A stretch of 33,920 nucleotides of DNA. Source: Hallerella sp963660435 (lineage in GTDB: Bacteria > Fibrobacterota > Fibrobacteria > Fibrobacterales > Fibrobacteraceae). Numbering within the stretch: position 1 is the stretch's first letter; each line of letters opens with the position of its first letter. The stretch covers positions 1 to 33,920 of the forward strand of contig CAVKYI010000019.1 in the NCBI GenBank assembly GCA_963660435.1, written 5' to 3'. Both the position numbers and the translations under genes were made by a program. Shown here one piece after another: positions 14,542 to 23,556 of the stretch. The notes under the pieces are model-generated. The model was given only the letters and a program-made list of their open reading frames with translations, was not told the origin of the DNA and did no database searches.

Positions 14542-16344
14542 TCATTCCCACTCGATGGTTCCAGGCGGCTTGTGCGTCGTATCGTACCAGAGCGAACCCG
14601 CGCCGTTCTCTTCAAAGCGTCGCCAGAGATTCTGGAGCAGGCCCTTGTCGATTTCCGCGAAGTTCGCCGTCATCGCTTCGGAGCTGTTCACGGGACGCAT
14701 CACGATGCAAGGTTTCCCCTGGATCTTGAGCGGAAGCATGACGACGGGCATCTGCCAGATCTTTTCGTACAAATGGTTCTCTCGAAGAAATTCCGTCGCG
14801 ATGTTATCGAAAAGGCGGAGCGTGTCGAAATTTTCCCTTGTCGCGAACTGCTCGACGGGCTCCGGGTTTCCCGGAAGCGCACCGACCTGCCAGACGACGC
14901 GATTCACCGTCTTGAAACGGTTCACGATTTCCGTCGCGAACCTTTCGCAGTCCTTCCACGAGAATTCCGGATTCCGAATGAGATAAGGATGGGCATACGT
15001 GCGACCGTCGCCCTGGACACCCACGCTCTTTACCGGGAGAATCTGCCCAAGAACACCGCTTGCCTTGGCAAATTCCGACACTTCCCTTTCCGCCGCCGGT
15101 TCCGCGAAAACGTTTTCTCGCCCGTTCGACAGCAGAAGCCGCACGCCGAGACCCGGTCCCGGGAAGGGATGCCTCCAGACGAGCGCATGGGGAATCCGCA
15201 ATTCCTCGCCGAGCATCCGGACTTCGTCCTTGTAGAGATCCGCAAGAGGCTCGACCAGCTTGCCTTCCCTGAGAAGATCGAGAATTTCGCTTACGCGGTT
15301 GTGGTGCGTCTTGATCTTGTCGGCGTTTTTCGTCCCGCCGCTTTCGATCGTGTCCGGATAGATGGTTCCCTGGGCAAGCATCCATTCGTCGGGATTCAAG
15401 TGGAGAGCACGCATTTCGCGGTCCTTCACGTCGAGGAACGTCTTGCCGATGATCGCGCGCTTTTCTTCCGGGAGCGTCACGCCTTCGAGAGCTTCGAGAA
15501 AATCCCGGGAGGCATCGACTATCCGGAGATTCTTCATTCCTTCCCTTTCGAGGAATTCCATGACTTTCGCGGATTCGCCAAGCCGCATCATGCCGTTATC
15601 GATGTGAAGCCCTAGGACGTTTTCCGCCCCGAGGACGCGGTTCAGGAGAACGAACGCCACGGTGGAATCGACCCCGCCGGAGACGAGCAGAAAGACCTTC
15701 CGCCCCTTGACCTCTTCCCGGATGCGTTCCGTGACGAGCGGCAGGTAGCTCTTCATGTCCCAGGATTTCTCGCAGCCGCAATAGCGTACGAAATTTTCGA
15801 GAACCTTCATCCCGTATTGGCTATGGGTGACTTCCGGATGGAACTGGAAGCCGTAGATTTTTCGCTCCGGGCAGGAAACCGCGGCGACCTTGCAGTCGGA
15901 AGTGCTCGCGATGATGCGGTAGCCTTCGGGAAGTTCCGATACGCTGTCGCCGTGGCTCATCCACATCGGAGATTCCAGTGGGACACCTTCGAAGATCGGG
16001 TCGGACGGGTCCGAAACTTTCAGGTCCGCAATGCCATACTCCTTGACCTTTCCCGGCCGGACCTTTCCGCCGAGTTCCGACGCGAGAAGCTGGTGACCAT
16101 AGCAGATGCCGAGTTTCGGAACGGGAATGTCCAGGATTTCGGGATTGTATGCCGGGGCATCTTCCGCATAGACGCTCGAAGGACCGCCGCTGTAAATGAT
16201 GCCCTTGACGCCTTCGAGTTCCTCGACGCTCGCCGTGGGAGAATGGATTTCGGTAAAGACGCCGAGACGGCGAACCCGATTGGCTATCAGATGCGCATAT
16301 TGACCGCCGAAGTCGAGAACGGCGATGGTATCGATGGATTTCAC
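14542..16344 (-). CDS. guaA: GMP synthase (glutamine-hydrolysing), long form
   Basis: Converts XMP to GMP with ATP and glutamine-derived ammonia. The amidotransferase domain has Cys81 (GICYGHQ), His169 and Glu171 (FQFHPEV); the ATP pyrophosphatase P-loop is SGGVDS at 222-227. At 600 residues it is about 75 longer than E. coli GuaA. The extra length is in the C-terminal dimerisation region, which holds LPVKSVGVQGDGRTY, NRVVW and a second unit ending THKPPGTIEWE, as in the human enzyme. The start is GTG 16344, which overlaps the aminopeptidase stop (GTGA) and has GGAG upstream; the frame is open further upstream but that is antisense-like overlap with the aminopeptidase gene. Translational coupling is likely. 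Confidence 0.95.
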   Translation of the reverse strand: MKSIDTIAVLDFGGQYAHLIANRVRRLGVFTEIHSPTASVEELEGVKGIIYSGGPSSVYAEDAPAYNPEILDIPVPKLGICYGHQLLASELGGKVRPGKVKEYGIADLKVSDPSDPIFEGVPLESPMWMSHGDSVSELPEGYRIIASTSDCKVAAVSCPERKIYGFQFHPEVTHSQYGMKVLENFVRYCGCEKSWDMKSYLPLVTERIREEVKGRKVFLLVSGGVDSTVAFVLLNRVLGAENVLGLHIDNGMMRLGESAKVMEFLEREGMKNLRIVDASRDFLEALEGVTLPEEKRAIIGKTFLDVKDREMRALHLNPDEWMLAQGTIYPDTIESGGTKNADKIKTHHNRVSEILDLLREGKLVEPLADLYKDEVRMLGEELRIPHALVWRHPFPGPGLGVRLLLSNGRENVFAEPAAEREVSEFAKASGVLGQILPVKSVGVQGDGRTYAHPYLIRNPEFSWKDCERFATEIVNRFKTVNRVVWQVGALPGNPEPVEQFATRENFDTLRLFDNIATEFLRENHLYEKIWQMPVVMLPLKIQGKPCIVMRPVNSSEAMTANFAEIDKGLLQNLWRRFEENGAGSLWYDTTHKPPGTIEWE

Positions 16345-17801
16345 GCTTCTTCTCCGAGTTTTCGGGCTAGTTCCGCAAGCGTCTGGACTCCGATTCCCGT
16401 CGCCCCGTAGGCGGTATATTTCCAGGGACGCGTCGTGTAGGCTGTGCCCGCGATATCCCAGTGAGACCACTTGACTTCTTCCGGAACGAACTCGCGGAGG
16501 AAGAGTGCGGCAAGAATCGCGCCCGCGCTTTTTCCCACGTTGGAAAGATCCGCGTAATTGTCCTTGAGTTCGTCGGCGTATTCCTCGTCGAGAGGCATCG
16601 GCCAGAACTTTTCGCAGGAAGCGCGTCCCGCTTCCATGATATCCTTCGCGAAAGCGTCATCGTTCGCAAAGAATCCGGTGATGGAGCTTCCGAGTGCGCG
16701 AACCATCGCGCCGGTAAGCGTCGCCACATCGACGACATGGGTCGCCCCGTTTTCGACCGCGGCGCAAATGCCGTCCGAAAGCACAAGACGTCCTTCCGCG
16801 TCCGTGTTATCGACCATGACGGTCTTCCCGTTCTTCGCCTTGAAGATGTCGCCCGGAAGAACCGCTCCGGAACCGATCCGGTTTTCGGCGAGGCACAGGT
16901 AGGCGGACATCTTGAGGGGAACCTTGAGCTCCGCGGCGGTGCAGATGGCGGCAAGAGCGGTCGCCGCTCCGGCCATGTCGCTCTGCATTTCCTTCATTCC
17001 CTTGGCGGGCTTGAGCGAAATTCCGCCCGTGTCGAACGTGATGCCCTTGCCGACCAGCGCGAGATGCCTGTCCTTGGAGGCTTTGTCCGGATTGTAGGAG
17101 AGCTTTACCATGCAAGGTTCGAAGCGGCTTCCGGCACCGACGGTCAGAAGGCCGTTGAAACCTTCCCGCGCGAGAATCTTCGAATTGAGGATGGTGATGG
17201 AAAGTCCCGGAACCTGGTGCGCGATGCGAATCGCCGAATGAGCAAATTCATCGGGATAGAGCTTTGAACCCGGCGTGTTCACCAGGTCCTTGCAGAGATT
17301 CGTGTATTTCTGCTCGACTTCGACGATTTCCGCGATCCTTTCGAAATCCCTGGCCCGTTCCCCCGCCTCGATTTCGAACGTGACTTCGAAGTCCTTCTTC
17401 GGGTCGCTCTTGTACTTTTCGAAACGGTAGGCGCTGTAATGGAGCCCGTGGACAATCGCCCGGAACTGCTCGTCCGCGGCATCCGAAAGAAGGATCTTGA
17501 CCGTCTTGAACTGCTTCTGCTCGGCCCGCTTGCCGAGACGGTAGCCTGCCATGCGGAGATGGTCAATGTCGGAAAGTCCGCGTTCCTTGGCGGCATCGAC
17601 AAAAATGGTCTTGTGCCCGTCGATTTCGACGATTTCCTGGTCGGTACAGACGCCTTTTTCCATGTCGGCGAGAGTCTTCGCCGCCTGGACTTCGCCCTCT
17701 TCCGTGAGGACAGACGAAAATTGAATCGATTTCTTGACAAAGAAAAGGACGTGCGCGGAGACATTGTCCGTGACATGTTTTGCAATTTTAAGTTTGATCA
17801 T
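16341..17801 (-). CDS. pepA: Leucyl aminopeptidase family M17
   Basis: A 486-residue cytosolic dizinc aminopeptidase that removes N-terminal residues from peptides. The catalytic domain carries GKGITFDTGGISLKP (Lys252, metal-binding Asp) and the family signature NTDAEGRL at about 332-339 (metal-binding Asp and Glu, catalytic Arg). The N-terminal 170 residues form the usual regulatory macrodomain-like region. Length is normal for M17. The gene is divergent from the phosphohexomutase gene and its last bases overlap the guaA start. E. coli PepA also binds DNA; nothing in this sequence shows that. The symbol is by family only. Confidence 0.92.
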   Translation of the reverse strand: MIKLKIAKHVTDNVSAHVLFFVKKSIQFSSVLTEEGEVQAAKTLADMEKGVCTDQEIVEIDGHKTIFVDAAKERGLSDIDHLRMAGYRLGKRAEQKQFKTVKILLSDAADEQFRAIVHGLHYSAYRFEKYKSDPKKDFEVTFEIEAGERARDFERIAEIVEVEQKYTNLCKDLVNTPGSKLYPDEFAHSAIRIAHQVPGLSITILNSKILAREGFNGLLTVGAGSRFEPCMVKLSYNPDKASKDRHLALVGKGITFDTGGISLKPAKGMKEMQSDMAGAATALAAICTAAELKVPLKMSAYLCLAENRIGSGAVLPGDIFKAKNGKTVMVDNTDAEGRLVLSDGICAAVENGATHVVDVATLTGAMVRALGSSITGFFANDDAFAKDIMEAGRASCEKFWPMPLDEEYADELKDNYADLSNVGKSAGAILAALFLREFVPEEVKWSHWDIAGTAYTTRPWKYTAYGATGIGVQTLAELARKLGEEA

Positions 17802-17810
17802 GCTCTAAAA

Positions 17811-17839
17811 ATAGAAATTTTCTAGATTATGTCTGTCAA
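17811..17839 (-). promoter_or_regulatory. Candidate promoter of the pepA-guaA unit
   Basis: Minus-strand TTGACA at 17839-17834 is a perfect -35, followed after 17 bases by TTCTAT, a weak -10 match. Initiation would be just before the aminopeptidase ATG, giving an almost leaderless mRNA. The -35 overlaps the first codons of the upstream alternative start of the divergent gene, which supports the downstream start there. Confidence 0.3.
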
Positions 17840-17861
17840 ATTCATTTCTATAGGAACATCC

Positions 17862-19475
17862 ATGGAAACAGCTTCTCAACTTTGGAAAAAGATCCAGTCC
17901 CAGGAATTCAACCCGGCAACCGACATGAACCTAGTCGAAGACGTGAAGAAAATCGCGCTTTCGAGCGTGGAACCTTGCAAGGTGAGCTTTGGAACATCCG
18001 GATTCCGCGGGGAAATCGGTACGGAATTTACGCTTCGCACGGTCGAAGTGATCGCGTCCGCGATTGTCCGCATGTATCGGGAAGCCGATGTGGCTCTCCT
18101 CGAGGCTCTTGGCGTTTCGAATTTTGACGAGCTCAAGGAACGGGGCGCGGTCCTAGGACACGACAACCGCCTTCTCGGCGACGAGTTCTGCATGGCCGTG
18201 GCGCAGGTCTTCGCGAAAGCCGGCATCAAAATCTATTACGGTGGCGAAATGGCGACGCCCGAATTTTCCGCGGCGATCGAAATGCTCGGAGCGGCCTGTT
18301 CCATCAACATGACGCCGAGCCACAACCCGTCGAACTATGCCGGGATCAAGTTCAACCCGGCGGACGGCGGACCTGCCGGTCCGGAAATCACGAGCGTCAT
18401 CACGCGCCTTTCGAACGAGATGATGGCGGACTTTGCGCGCGAAGAGCTCTCCCCGGTCGAGTTCAGGAAAATCGACTCCATCGAGATTTACAAGGATTTT
18501 CTGCACAGACAGGGAACGATCAAGTTTGCCCGCATCCAGAAGCTTCTCGACGAAGGTCGCCTAACGCTCGTTTGCGACCATGTCCACGGCGCGACCCGTG
18601 GCCGTCCGAACGCGATTCTCGGAAATCCGCAGTGCATGCTCTGCCTCCGCACCGAAGACGATCCTCTTTTCGGCGGTATCGCCCCGGAACCCAGTTCCAG
18701 GAACCTGGAAGGCGTTCGCCGCATTCTCGACCAGAGCAAGAGCTGGTATCGTCTGGGCTGTATTTTCGATCCGGACGGCGACCGCGTGCGCTTCTATGAC
18801 GGAACCCGCGAAATCGACATGAACCGTTTCGGCGCGATAGCCTTCCACTACATGGTAACCTGGCGCAAGGAAGTCGGAGTCGTGGCAAAATCCGTCGCCA
18901 CGTCGAACTTTGTGAACGTCATCGCGAACAAGCTCGGAATCCCCGTGATGGAAACCCCGGTGGGATTCAAGAATTTCCGTCCGTGGCTTGCCCGCAAGGC
19001 GAACCCCAAGGCGCTCATCGCCTTCGAAGAATCCGACGGAATTTCCGGCCTGAACAACACGCTCGAAAAGGACGCCCAGTTCGGTCTCCTGCTTGCGCTC
19101 GAGATCATGGCGACGACAGGCAAGAACCTCGGCGAATATCTCGACGACCTCTACAAGGAATTCGGAAAGTTCTACCCGAACCGCGCCGGATTCGAAGTCG
19201 ACAAGTCGCTCGTCGGCGCTCCGCTCGCTTCCCAGGTGATGGCCGTTGCGGACAAGGCGAAGGTCGGTTCGAAAGTCAAGGTCGGCGACAGGGAAAAGTC
19301 CGTCCGCGAAGTCCTGACACTCGACGGTGTGAAGATTATCTTCGAAGACGACTCCTGGATGCTCATCCGTCCGTCGGGAACGGAGCCGAAGGTTCGCATC
19401 TATACGGAATGCCGCGAGGAATCCGAAAAGGATGCGATGTTCGAGGCAGCCAAGGCGCTGTTCTTTGGCAAGTAG
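17862..19475 (+). CDS. Phosphoglucomutase/phosphomannomutase family (alpha-D-phosphohexomutase)
   Basis: A 537-residue cytosolic enzyme that moves phosphate between C6 and C1 of a hexose through a phosphoserine. All four family loops are present: the phosphoserine loop TPSHNPSNYAGIKFN, the Mg-binding DPDGDR, the sugar-specificity loop FEESDGIS, and the phosphate-binding RPSGTEPKVRIY near the C-terminus. ATG 17862 has AGGA at good spacing; an in-frame ATG at 17829 adds 11 residues and overlaps a candidate divergent promoter. The substrate (glucose, mannose or glucosamine phosphate) cannot be decided from the sequence; the EESDG loop fits the phosphoglucomutase-like group. Monocistronic or weakly joined to the next gene. 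Confidence 0.92.
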   Translation: METASQLWKKIQSQEFNPATDMNLVEDVKKIALSSVEPCKVSFGTSGFRGEIGTEFTLRTVEVIASAIVRMYREADVALLEALGVSNFDELKERGAVLGHDNRLLGDEFCMAVAQVFAKAGIKIYYGGEMATPEFSAAIEMLGAACSINMTPSHNPSNYAGIKFNPADGGPAGPEITSVITRLSNEMMADFAREELSPVEFRKIDSIEIYKDFLHRQGTIKFARIQKLLDEGRLTLVCDHVHGATRGRPNAILGNPQCMLCLRTEDDPLFGGIAPEPSSRNLEGVRRILDQSKSWYRLGCIFDPDGDRVRFYDGTREIDMNRFGAIAFHYMVTWRKEVGVVAKSVATSNFVNVIANKLGIPVMETPVGFKNFRPWLARKANPKALIAFEESDGISGLNNTLEKDAQFGLLLALEIMATTGKNLGEYLDDLYKEFGKFYPNRAGFEVDKSLVGAPLASQVMAVADKAKVGSKVKVGDREKSVREVLTLDGVKIIFEDDSWMLIRPSGTEPKVRIYTECREESEKDAMFEAAKALFFGK

Positions 19476-19505
19476 TTTTTATATCTTGATTCGAGGAGAT
19501 GCAAT

Positions 19506-20456
19506 ATGCTGAAAAAACTGGCAATTTCCTTTCTTCTTTTTTGCGCGACGGTTTCCTTTGCGCAAATCAAGCCTTCGTTCCAGGCTTTCGATGCGGACTA
19601 TCTGCAACTGGGCGAAGCTTCGAAGGGCTACCATCACTTTATCGTTCGGGTCGATTATGCGCCATGGGCGTTTGTCGCCGAAGGCGACGTGAAGGCTCCC
19701 CAGGGAGACGCCGATTTGCTATTTAACAGCATGGACAACGACCAGCTGTATATCGTTGTCGCCTATTCGCCCTCGCCCATCGAAGGATCGGACGGTCTAG
19801 AGTACCAGGCTGGAATCTATGACCTGATGATCTACTATACGGACGAGGCGGACGACTTCTCGACCCGAATCAAGGATTTGAAAATCACGTTGCTCCCGCC
19901 GATCGCAAACGATTCGTGGGCGACAGGTTCCTTGGCGGACGCACAGGGAAAGCGCGGAAAGCCGGGAGATGTCTTCAAGAATCCGGAGTATTCGAGCGCG
20001 ATTTTCCAGGCTTCGGCGCAGCCTCTTTCCAAGGCCCAGGCGAAAGCGGCGAAGATTGACGCCGCAAACCAGAAGAAGAACGCTCTCAAGGCTCGCCGCG
20101 ATTCGATCGCCGCAGCCGAACAGGCGGAACGCGAAGCGCAGATTGCAGCAGAGAACCGCAAGGCGGAAGCCCGTCGAAACGAAAAGGCTCGCCAGGATTC
20201 CATCGCCGCAGCCGCAAAGGTGAATTCCCGGCGCAAGGCCCAGACGGCGGCTCCGGCTGCAGCCCAGCAGAACCAGAACCTTTCCCCGCGACAGAGGAAG
20301 CTCCAGGCGATGCAGGAAGCGGAAAAGAAGAATGCGGCCCAGACAGCTCCCGCGACGAGACCAGCGACGGTCGCTCCGGCGGCGTCTTCGGATCCGTGCG
20401 AAGCTCCTGGCCTCACCCCGCTTCAGAAAAAGCGTTGCCGGATGAACCGCAAGTAA
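19506..20456 (+). CDS. Secreted Ala/Lys/Arg-rich protein with predicted coiled coil
   Basis: A 316-residue exported protein with signal peptide MLKKLAISFLLFCATVSFAQ. Residues about 21-150 form a compact domain (FQAFDADYLQLG, YHHFIVRVDYAPWAFV, DDFSTRIKDLKITLL) I cannot assign. Residues about 180-290 are Ala/Lys/Arg/Gln-rich with heptad-like charge patterning. Two near-copies of a short unit (ARRDSIAAAEQAERE and ARQDSIAAAAKVNSR) occur there. A Pro/Ala linker follows, and the tail has two cysteines (DPCEAPGLTP, KKRCRMNRK). GAGGAG lies ten bases before ATG. Periplasmic tethering or peptidoglycan contact would be speculation. It has its own terminator. Confidence 0.75.
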   Translation: MLKKLAISFLLFCATVSFAQIKPSFQAFDADYLQLGEASKGYHHFIVRVDYAPWAFVAEGDVKAPQGDADLLFNSMDNDQLYIVVAYSPSPIEGSDGLEYQAGIYDLMIYYTDEADDFSTRIKDLKITLLPPIANDSWATGSLADAQGKRGKPGDVFKNPEYSSAIFQASAQPLSKAQAKAAKIDAANQKKNALKARRDSIAAAEQAEREAQIAAENRKAEARRNEKARQDSIAAAAKVNSRRKAQTAAPAAAQQNQNLSPRQRKLQAMQEAEKKNAAQTAPATRPATVAPAASSDPCEAPGLTPLQKKRCRMNRK

Positions 20457-20478
20457 AATCTGGATTTCGTCGTTTTTC

Positions 20479-20505
20479 AGGTCGCTTGACAAGGCGGCCT
20501 TTTTT
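20479..20505 (+). terminator. Rho-independent terminator after the secreted coiled-coil gene
   Basis: Stem AGGTCGC / GCGGCCT (seven pairs, one G-T wobble) with loop TTGACAAG, then six T residues. It lies 23 bp after the stop codon at 20456. Confidence 0.85.
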
Positions 20506-20517
20506 CTTTCTATTGAA

Positions 20518-20551
20518 AGGCTTTTGTCGCCAAGCGAACGTTTTTCCGCCT
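20518..20551 (+). repeat. 33-34 bp repeat, copy 2
   Basis: AGGCTTTTGTCGCC followed by AAGCGAACG and TTTTTCCGCCT matches 76-108 on the minus strand almost completely. It lies directly after a terminator and ten bases before a CAGAGCTTAG-family repeat, the same company as copy 1. Confidence 0.6.
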
Positions 20552-20561
20552 GCCCGATGTT

Positions 20562-20663
20562 CAGAGCTTAGTTAGGAGATCTTAGAGCTTAGAAAAGCGA
20601 AGCGATCTTCTTTCTCAACTTTTCTCACTCCACTCTCCACACTTCACACTCATCTAAGCTCTG
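20562..20663. repeat. CAGAGCTTAG-family repeat, short copy with inverted ends
   Basis: CAGAGCTTAG at 20562-20571 and its exact inverse CTAAGCTCTG at 20654-20663 bound about 102 bp. Inside is a second GAGCTTAG, an AGATC/GATCT pair and a pyrimidine-rich stretch with many CTC and CAC triplets. The 305-bp gap 20457-20761 holds this, the terminator and the 34-bp repeat; 20664-20761 shows no further feature except the lysS leader. Confidence 0.7.
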
Positions 20664-20761
20664 GCCATGGATTTCTCTGCTGCTAAATCCGCATCGCAGG
20701 CGGTCTTTCGGGCCCGGAATTTCTATCTTTTCCGTGAAAACTTTTTACAGGATTCTCTAAC

Positions 20762-22261
20762 ATGCAAGACATGAACGATCAGGTACAGGCTCGGCTCGAC
20801 AAACTGGAAAAATTCAAGGAGATGGGAGTAAACCCGTATCCGCACAAGTTCAACCGCACGCATACGTCCGAAACGCTCCGTGCGCAAAAGGACGAACTTC
20901 TGAAATCCGGCGAAAAAATTTCGTTTGCGGGGCGCGTCGTCCGTTACAACCGCAAGGGAAAGCTCTGCTTCATGCACCTGAAGGACCGCTACGGGCGTCT
21001 GCAGATCGTCTGCGCGAAGGACATCGTCGGCGAAGCGGATTACGAAATCGTCAAGATGACCGACTTCGGGGATTTTCTCGGGGTCGAGGGAACGATGATG
21101 GAAACGAAGACGGGAGAATACTCCGTCAAGGCCGAGCGAGTAGTGATGCTTTCGAAAGCGGTGCGCCCGCTGCCCGTTCCGAAGGAAATCATCGACGAGA
21201 ACGGCAACAAGAAGGTCTTCAACGAGTTCAAGGACGTGGATTCGCGTTACCGCGAGCGTTACATCGACATGGCTCTGAACGATGACGTCCGCGACGTTTT
21301 TCTCAAGCGGAGTCGCATTCTGCAGGCGATTCGGGAATACCTTCTCGAGAACAGGTTCATCGAAGTGGAAACCCCGACGCTGCAGCCGATTTACGGCGGA
21401 GCGAACGCGAAGCCTTTCACGACGCACCACAACGCGGCGGATATGACGCTCTATCTCCGCGTCGCCCCGGAACTTTACCTGAAGCGGTGCATCGTCGGCG
21501 GCATGGAACGCGTCTTCGAGTTCAGCAAGAACTTCCGGAACGAAGGCATGGACCGCACGCACAGCCCGGAATTTACGGGACTCGAATTTTACGAGGCGTA
21601 TGCGGATTACAACGACATGATGGTTCACTTCGAAAACATCTACGAGCGGGCCGCGATCGCCGCGAACGGCACGACGAAGGTGAACTACCAGGGAACGGAA
21701 ATCGATTTCAAGGCGCCGTGGCCGCGCATTTCCATGTATGACGCCCTGAAGCAGTATGCCGGATACGACGTGAAGTCCATGTCGGACGAGGACCTCAAAG
21801 CGGAACTGAAACGGCTCGGGGCGACGATGGACGGCGAATGGAGCCGCGGTCGCGCGATCATCGAGCTTTTCGAGTTCACGGTGGAAAAGAAGCTCATCCA
21901 GCCGACGTTCATCAAGGACATGCCGAAGGAAAGCACGCCGCTCTGCAAGAGCCACCGCAAGGACGCCGATTTGATCGAGCAGTTCGAACCGTATGCGAAC
22001 GGCTGGGAACTCGGAAACGCCTACACGGAGTTGAACGATCCGATTCGCCAGCGCGCGCTTCTCGAAGACCAGGTTCGCCGCGGTCGCGGCGGCGAAGGCG
22101 AGACGCATCCGATGGACGAGAACTTTATCCACGCGGTGGAATCGGGACTTCCTCCGACCGGCGGTGTCGGCTTCGGTATCGATCGCATGGTGATGCTTCT
22201 CACGAACCAGCAGACCATCCGCGACGTCATTCTCTTCCCTCTGATGAAACCGGAAAACTAG
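20762..22261 (+). CDS. lysS: Lysine-tRNA ligase, class II
   Basis: A 499-residue cytosolic enzyme that charges tRNA-Lys. The N-terminal OB-fold anticodon-binding domain is at about 55-150 (ISFAGRVVRYNRKGKLCFMH). Class II motif 1 is around RYRERYIDMAL, motif 2 is FRNEGMDRTHSPEFTGLEFY, and motif 3 is GVGFGIDRMVMLLTN. Length is typical. ATG 20762 follows AGGA at nine bases; the second ATG at 20771 is a close alternative. No T-box or other leader regulator is seen upstream. It heads the plus-strand run lysS-lolC/E-lolD-clpC-bioB, with 47 bp before the next start. Confidence 0.96.
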   Translation: MQDMNDQVQARLDKLEKFKEMGVNPYPHKFNRTHTSETLRAQKDELLKSGEKISFAGRVVRYNRKGKLCFMHLKDRYGRLQIVCAKDIVGEADYEIVKMTDFGDFLGVEGTMMETKTGEYSVKAERVVMLSKAVRPLPVPKEIIDENGNKKVFNEFKDVDSRYRERYIDMALNDDVRDVFLKRSRILQAIREYLLENRFIEVETPTLQPIYGGANAKPFTTHHNAADMTLYLRVAPELYLKRCIVGGMERVFEFSKNFRNEGMDRTHSPEFTGLEFYEAYADYNDMMVHFENIYERAAIAANGTTKVNYQGTEIDFKAPWPRISMYDALKQYAGYDVKSMSDEDLKAELKRLGATMDGEWSRGRAIIELFEFTVEKKLIQPTFIKDMPKESTPLCKSHRKDADLIEQFEPYANGWELGNAYTELNDPIRQRALLEDQVRRGRGGEGETHPMDENFIHAVESGLPPTGGVGFGIDRMVMLLTNQQTIRDVILFPLMKPEN

Positions 22262-22308
22262 TTTAGCGAAGAGCCGGCGGACGTGTCGGCGATTCCTTTC
22301 GGAGTGCT

Positions 22309-23556
22309 ATGAACAAGTTAGAATGGCTTATCGCCTGGCGATATCTGGGCGCGCAGCGCAAGAGCCTCTTCATTTCGCTGATAGGCATTTTCAGCATGCT
22401 CGGCGTGAGCATCGGCGTATTCGCGATGATCGTCGCGCTTTCGGCCGTGAACGGCTTCGAAAAGGAAGTCACCGCACAGATGATCGGCAAGGATGCGCAC
22501 TTCGAAATGTACGCTTACCACGGCGATCCGGTCGAAGGCTACGATTCGCTAACGCGAGAGGTGATGGCAAACGATTCGGACGTGGTCGCGAGCGCCCCGT
22601 TCATTATCTACAAGACGGGCATCAGCTCGAAAAAGGTGAACGACGGAATCGTCCTTTACGGAATCGACACGGAACGCTCGGCGAAGGTGACGAACCTTTC
22701 GGAAAACATCGTGAGCGGCAAGTATTCGCTAGACAGCCTCCCCGACGCGATGGGGGAACTTCGCCCCGCGGTCATCCTGGGCGTTTCGCTGGCGAACAGG
22801 CTCCGCGTTCTCGTGGGCGACAAGATCATTCTCCAGACATTCCAGAGCACGGAATCCGCGCTCTCTTCGGGCGGTCCCAAGATCCTTTCGTGCGTCGTGT
22901 CCGGGATTTTCGAAACGGGCATGTATGAATACGACGGAAACATCGCCTACATCGGAATTCCGGAAGCCCAGAAGCTGCTTTCGATGGGCGACGCCGTTTC
23001 GGGCGTACAGTTCCGCGTCAAGGACCAGTGGAAGGCGGACGAAAGCGTTTCCCGGGCAGGCTCTGTCGTCGGATATCCGTATTACTTCATCGACTGGAAG
23101 ACAAAGAATGTCACGCTTCTCAAGTGGATGAACTACGAGAAGTTCATCGTGGCGGCGATCATCTGCCTCATCATCTTGGTCGCGGCGTTCAACATCATCA
23201 GCTCGCTCATCATGGTCGTGACGGACAAGACGAAGGAAATCGGGATTCTCCGCAGCATGGGCCTTTCGAAGAGCGGCATCATGCGGGTATTCATGCTGAT
23301 GGGTTCCTTTATCGGCGTCGGCGGGACGCTTCTCGGCGGAACGTTCGGGCTTGTCCTCTGCGCGCTCCAGCAGGCGTATCACTTCGTGAAGCTCCCCGGC
23401 GACGTGTATGTGCTCCCCTATTTTCCGGTGCTTATCGAGCCGCTCGACGTAGTACTTGTCTTTGCTTGCGGCATCTTCCTCTGTACGCTTTCGACGCTGC
23501 TTCCGGCCTGGAAGGCTTCAAAACTCGATCCTGTGGGAGCGATTCGCCATGAATGA
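22309..23556 (+). CDS. lolC: Lipoprotein-releasing ABC transporter permease (LolC/LolE family)
   Basis: A 415-residue inner-membrane permease that, with LolD, frees outer-membrane lipoproteins for transfer to LolA. Topology: one N-terminal membrane segment (about 20-45), a large periplasmic domain (about 50-275), then three C-terminal segments of the FtsX domain, with the coupling-helix region TDKTKEIGILRSMGLSKSGI between the first two. GGAG precedes ATG by five bases. The last codons overlap the lolD start by eight bases. Only one permease gene is present, so a homodimer or a second copy elsewhere is possible; the C versus E designation is arbitrary. Confidence 0.93.
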   Translation: MNKLEWLIAWRYLGAQRKSLFISLIGIFSMLGVSIGVFAMIVALSAVNGFEKEVTAQMIGKDAHFEMYAYHGDPVEGYDSLTREVMANDSDVVASAPFIIYKTGISSKKVNDGIVLYGIDTERSAKVTNLSENIVSGKYSLDSLPDAMGELRPAVILGVSLANRLRVLVGDKIILQTFQSTESALSSGGPKILSCVVSGIFETGMYEYDGNIAYIGIPEAQKLLSMGDAVSGVQFRVKDQWKADESVSRAGSVVGYPYYFIDWKTKNVTLLKWMNYEKFIVAAIICLIILVAAFNIISSLIMVVTDKTKEIGILRSMGLSKSGIMRVFMLMGSFIGVGGTLLGGTFGLVLCALQQAYHFVKLPGDVYVLPYFPVLIEPLDVVLVFACGIFLCTLSTLLPAWKASKLDPVGAIRHE

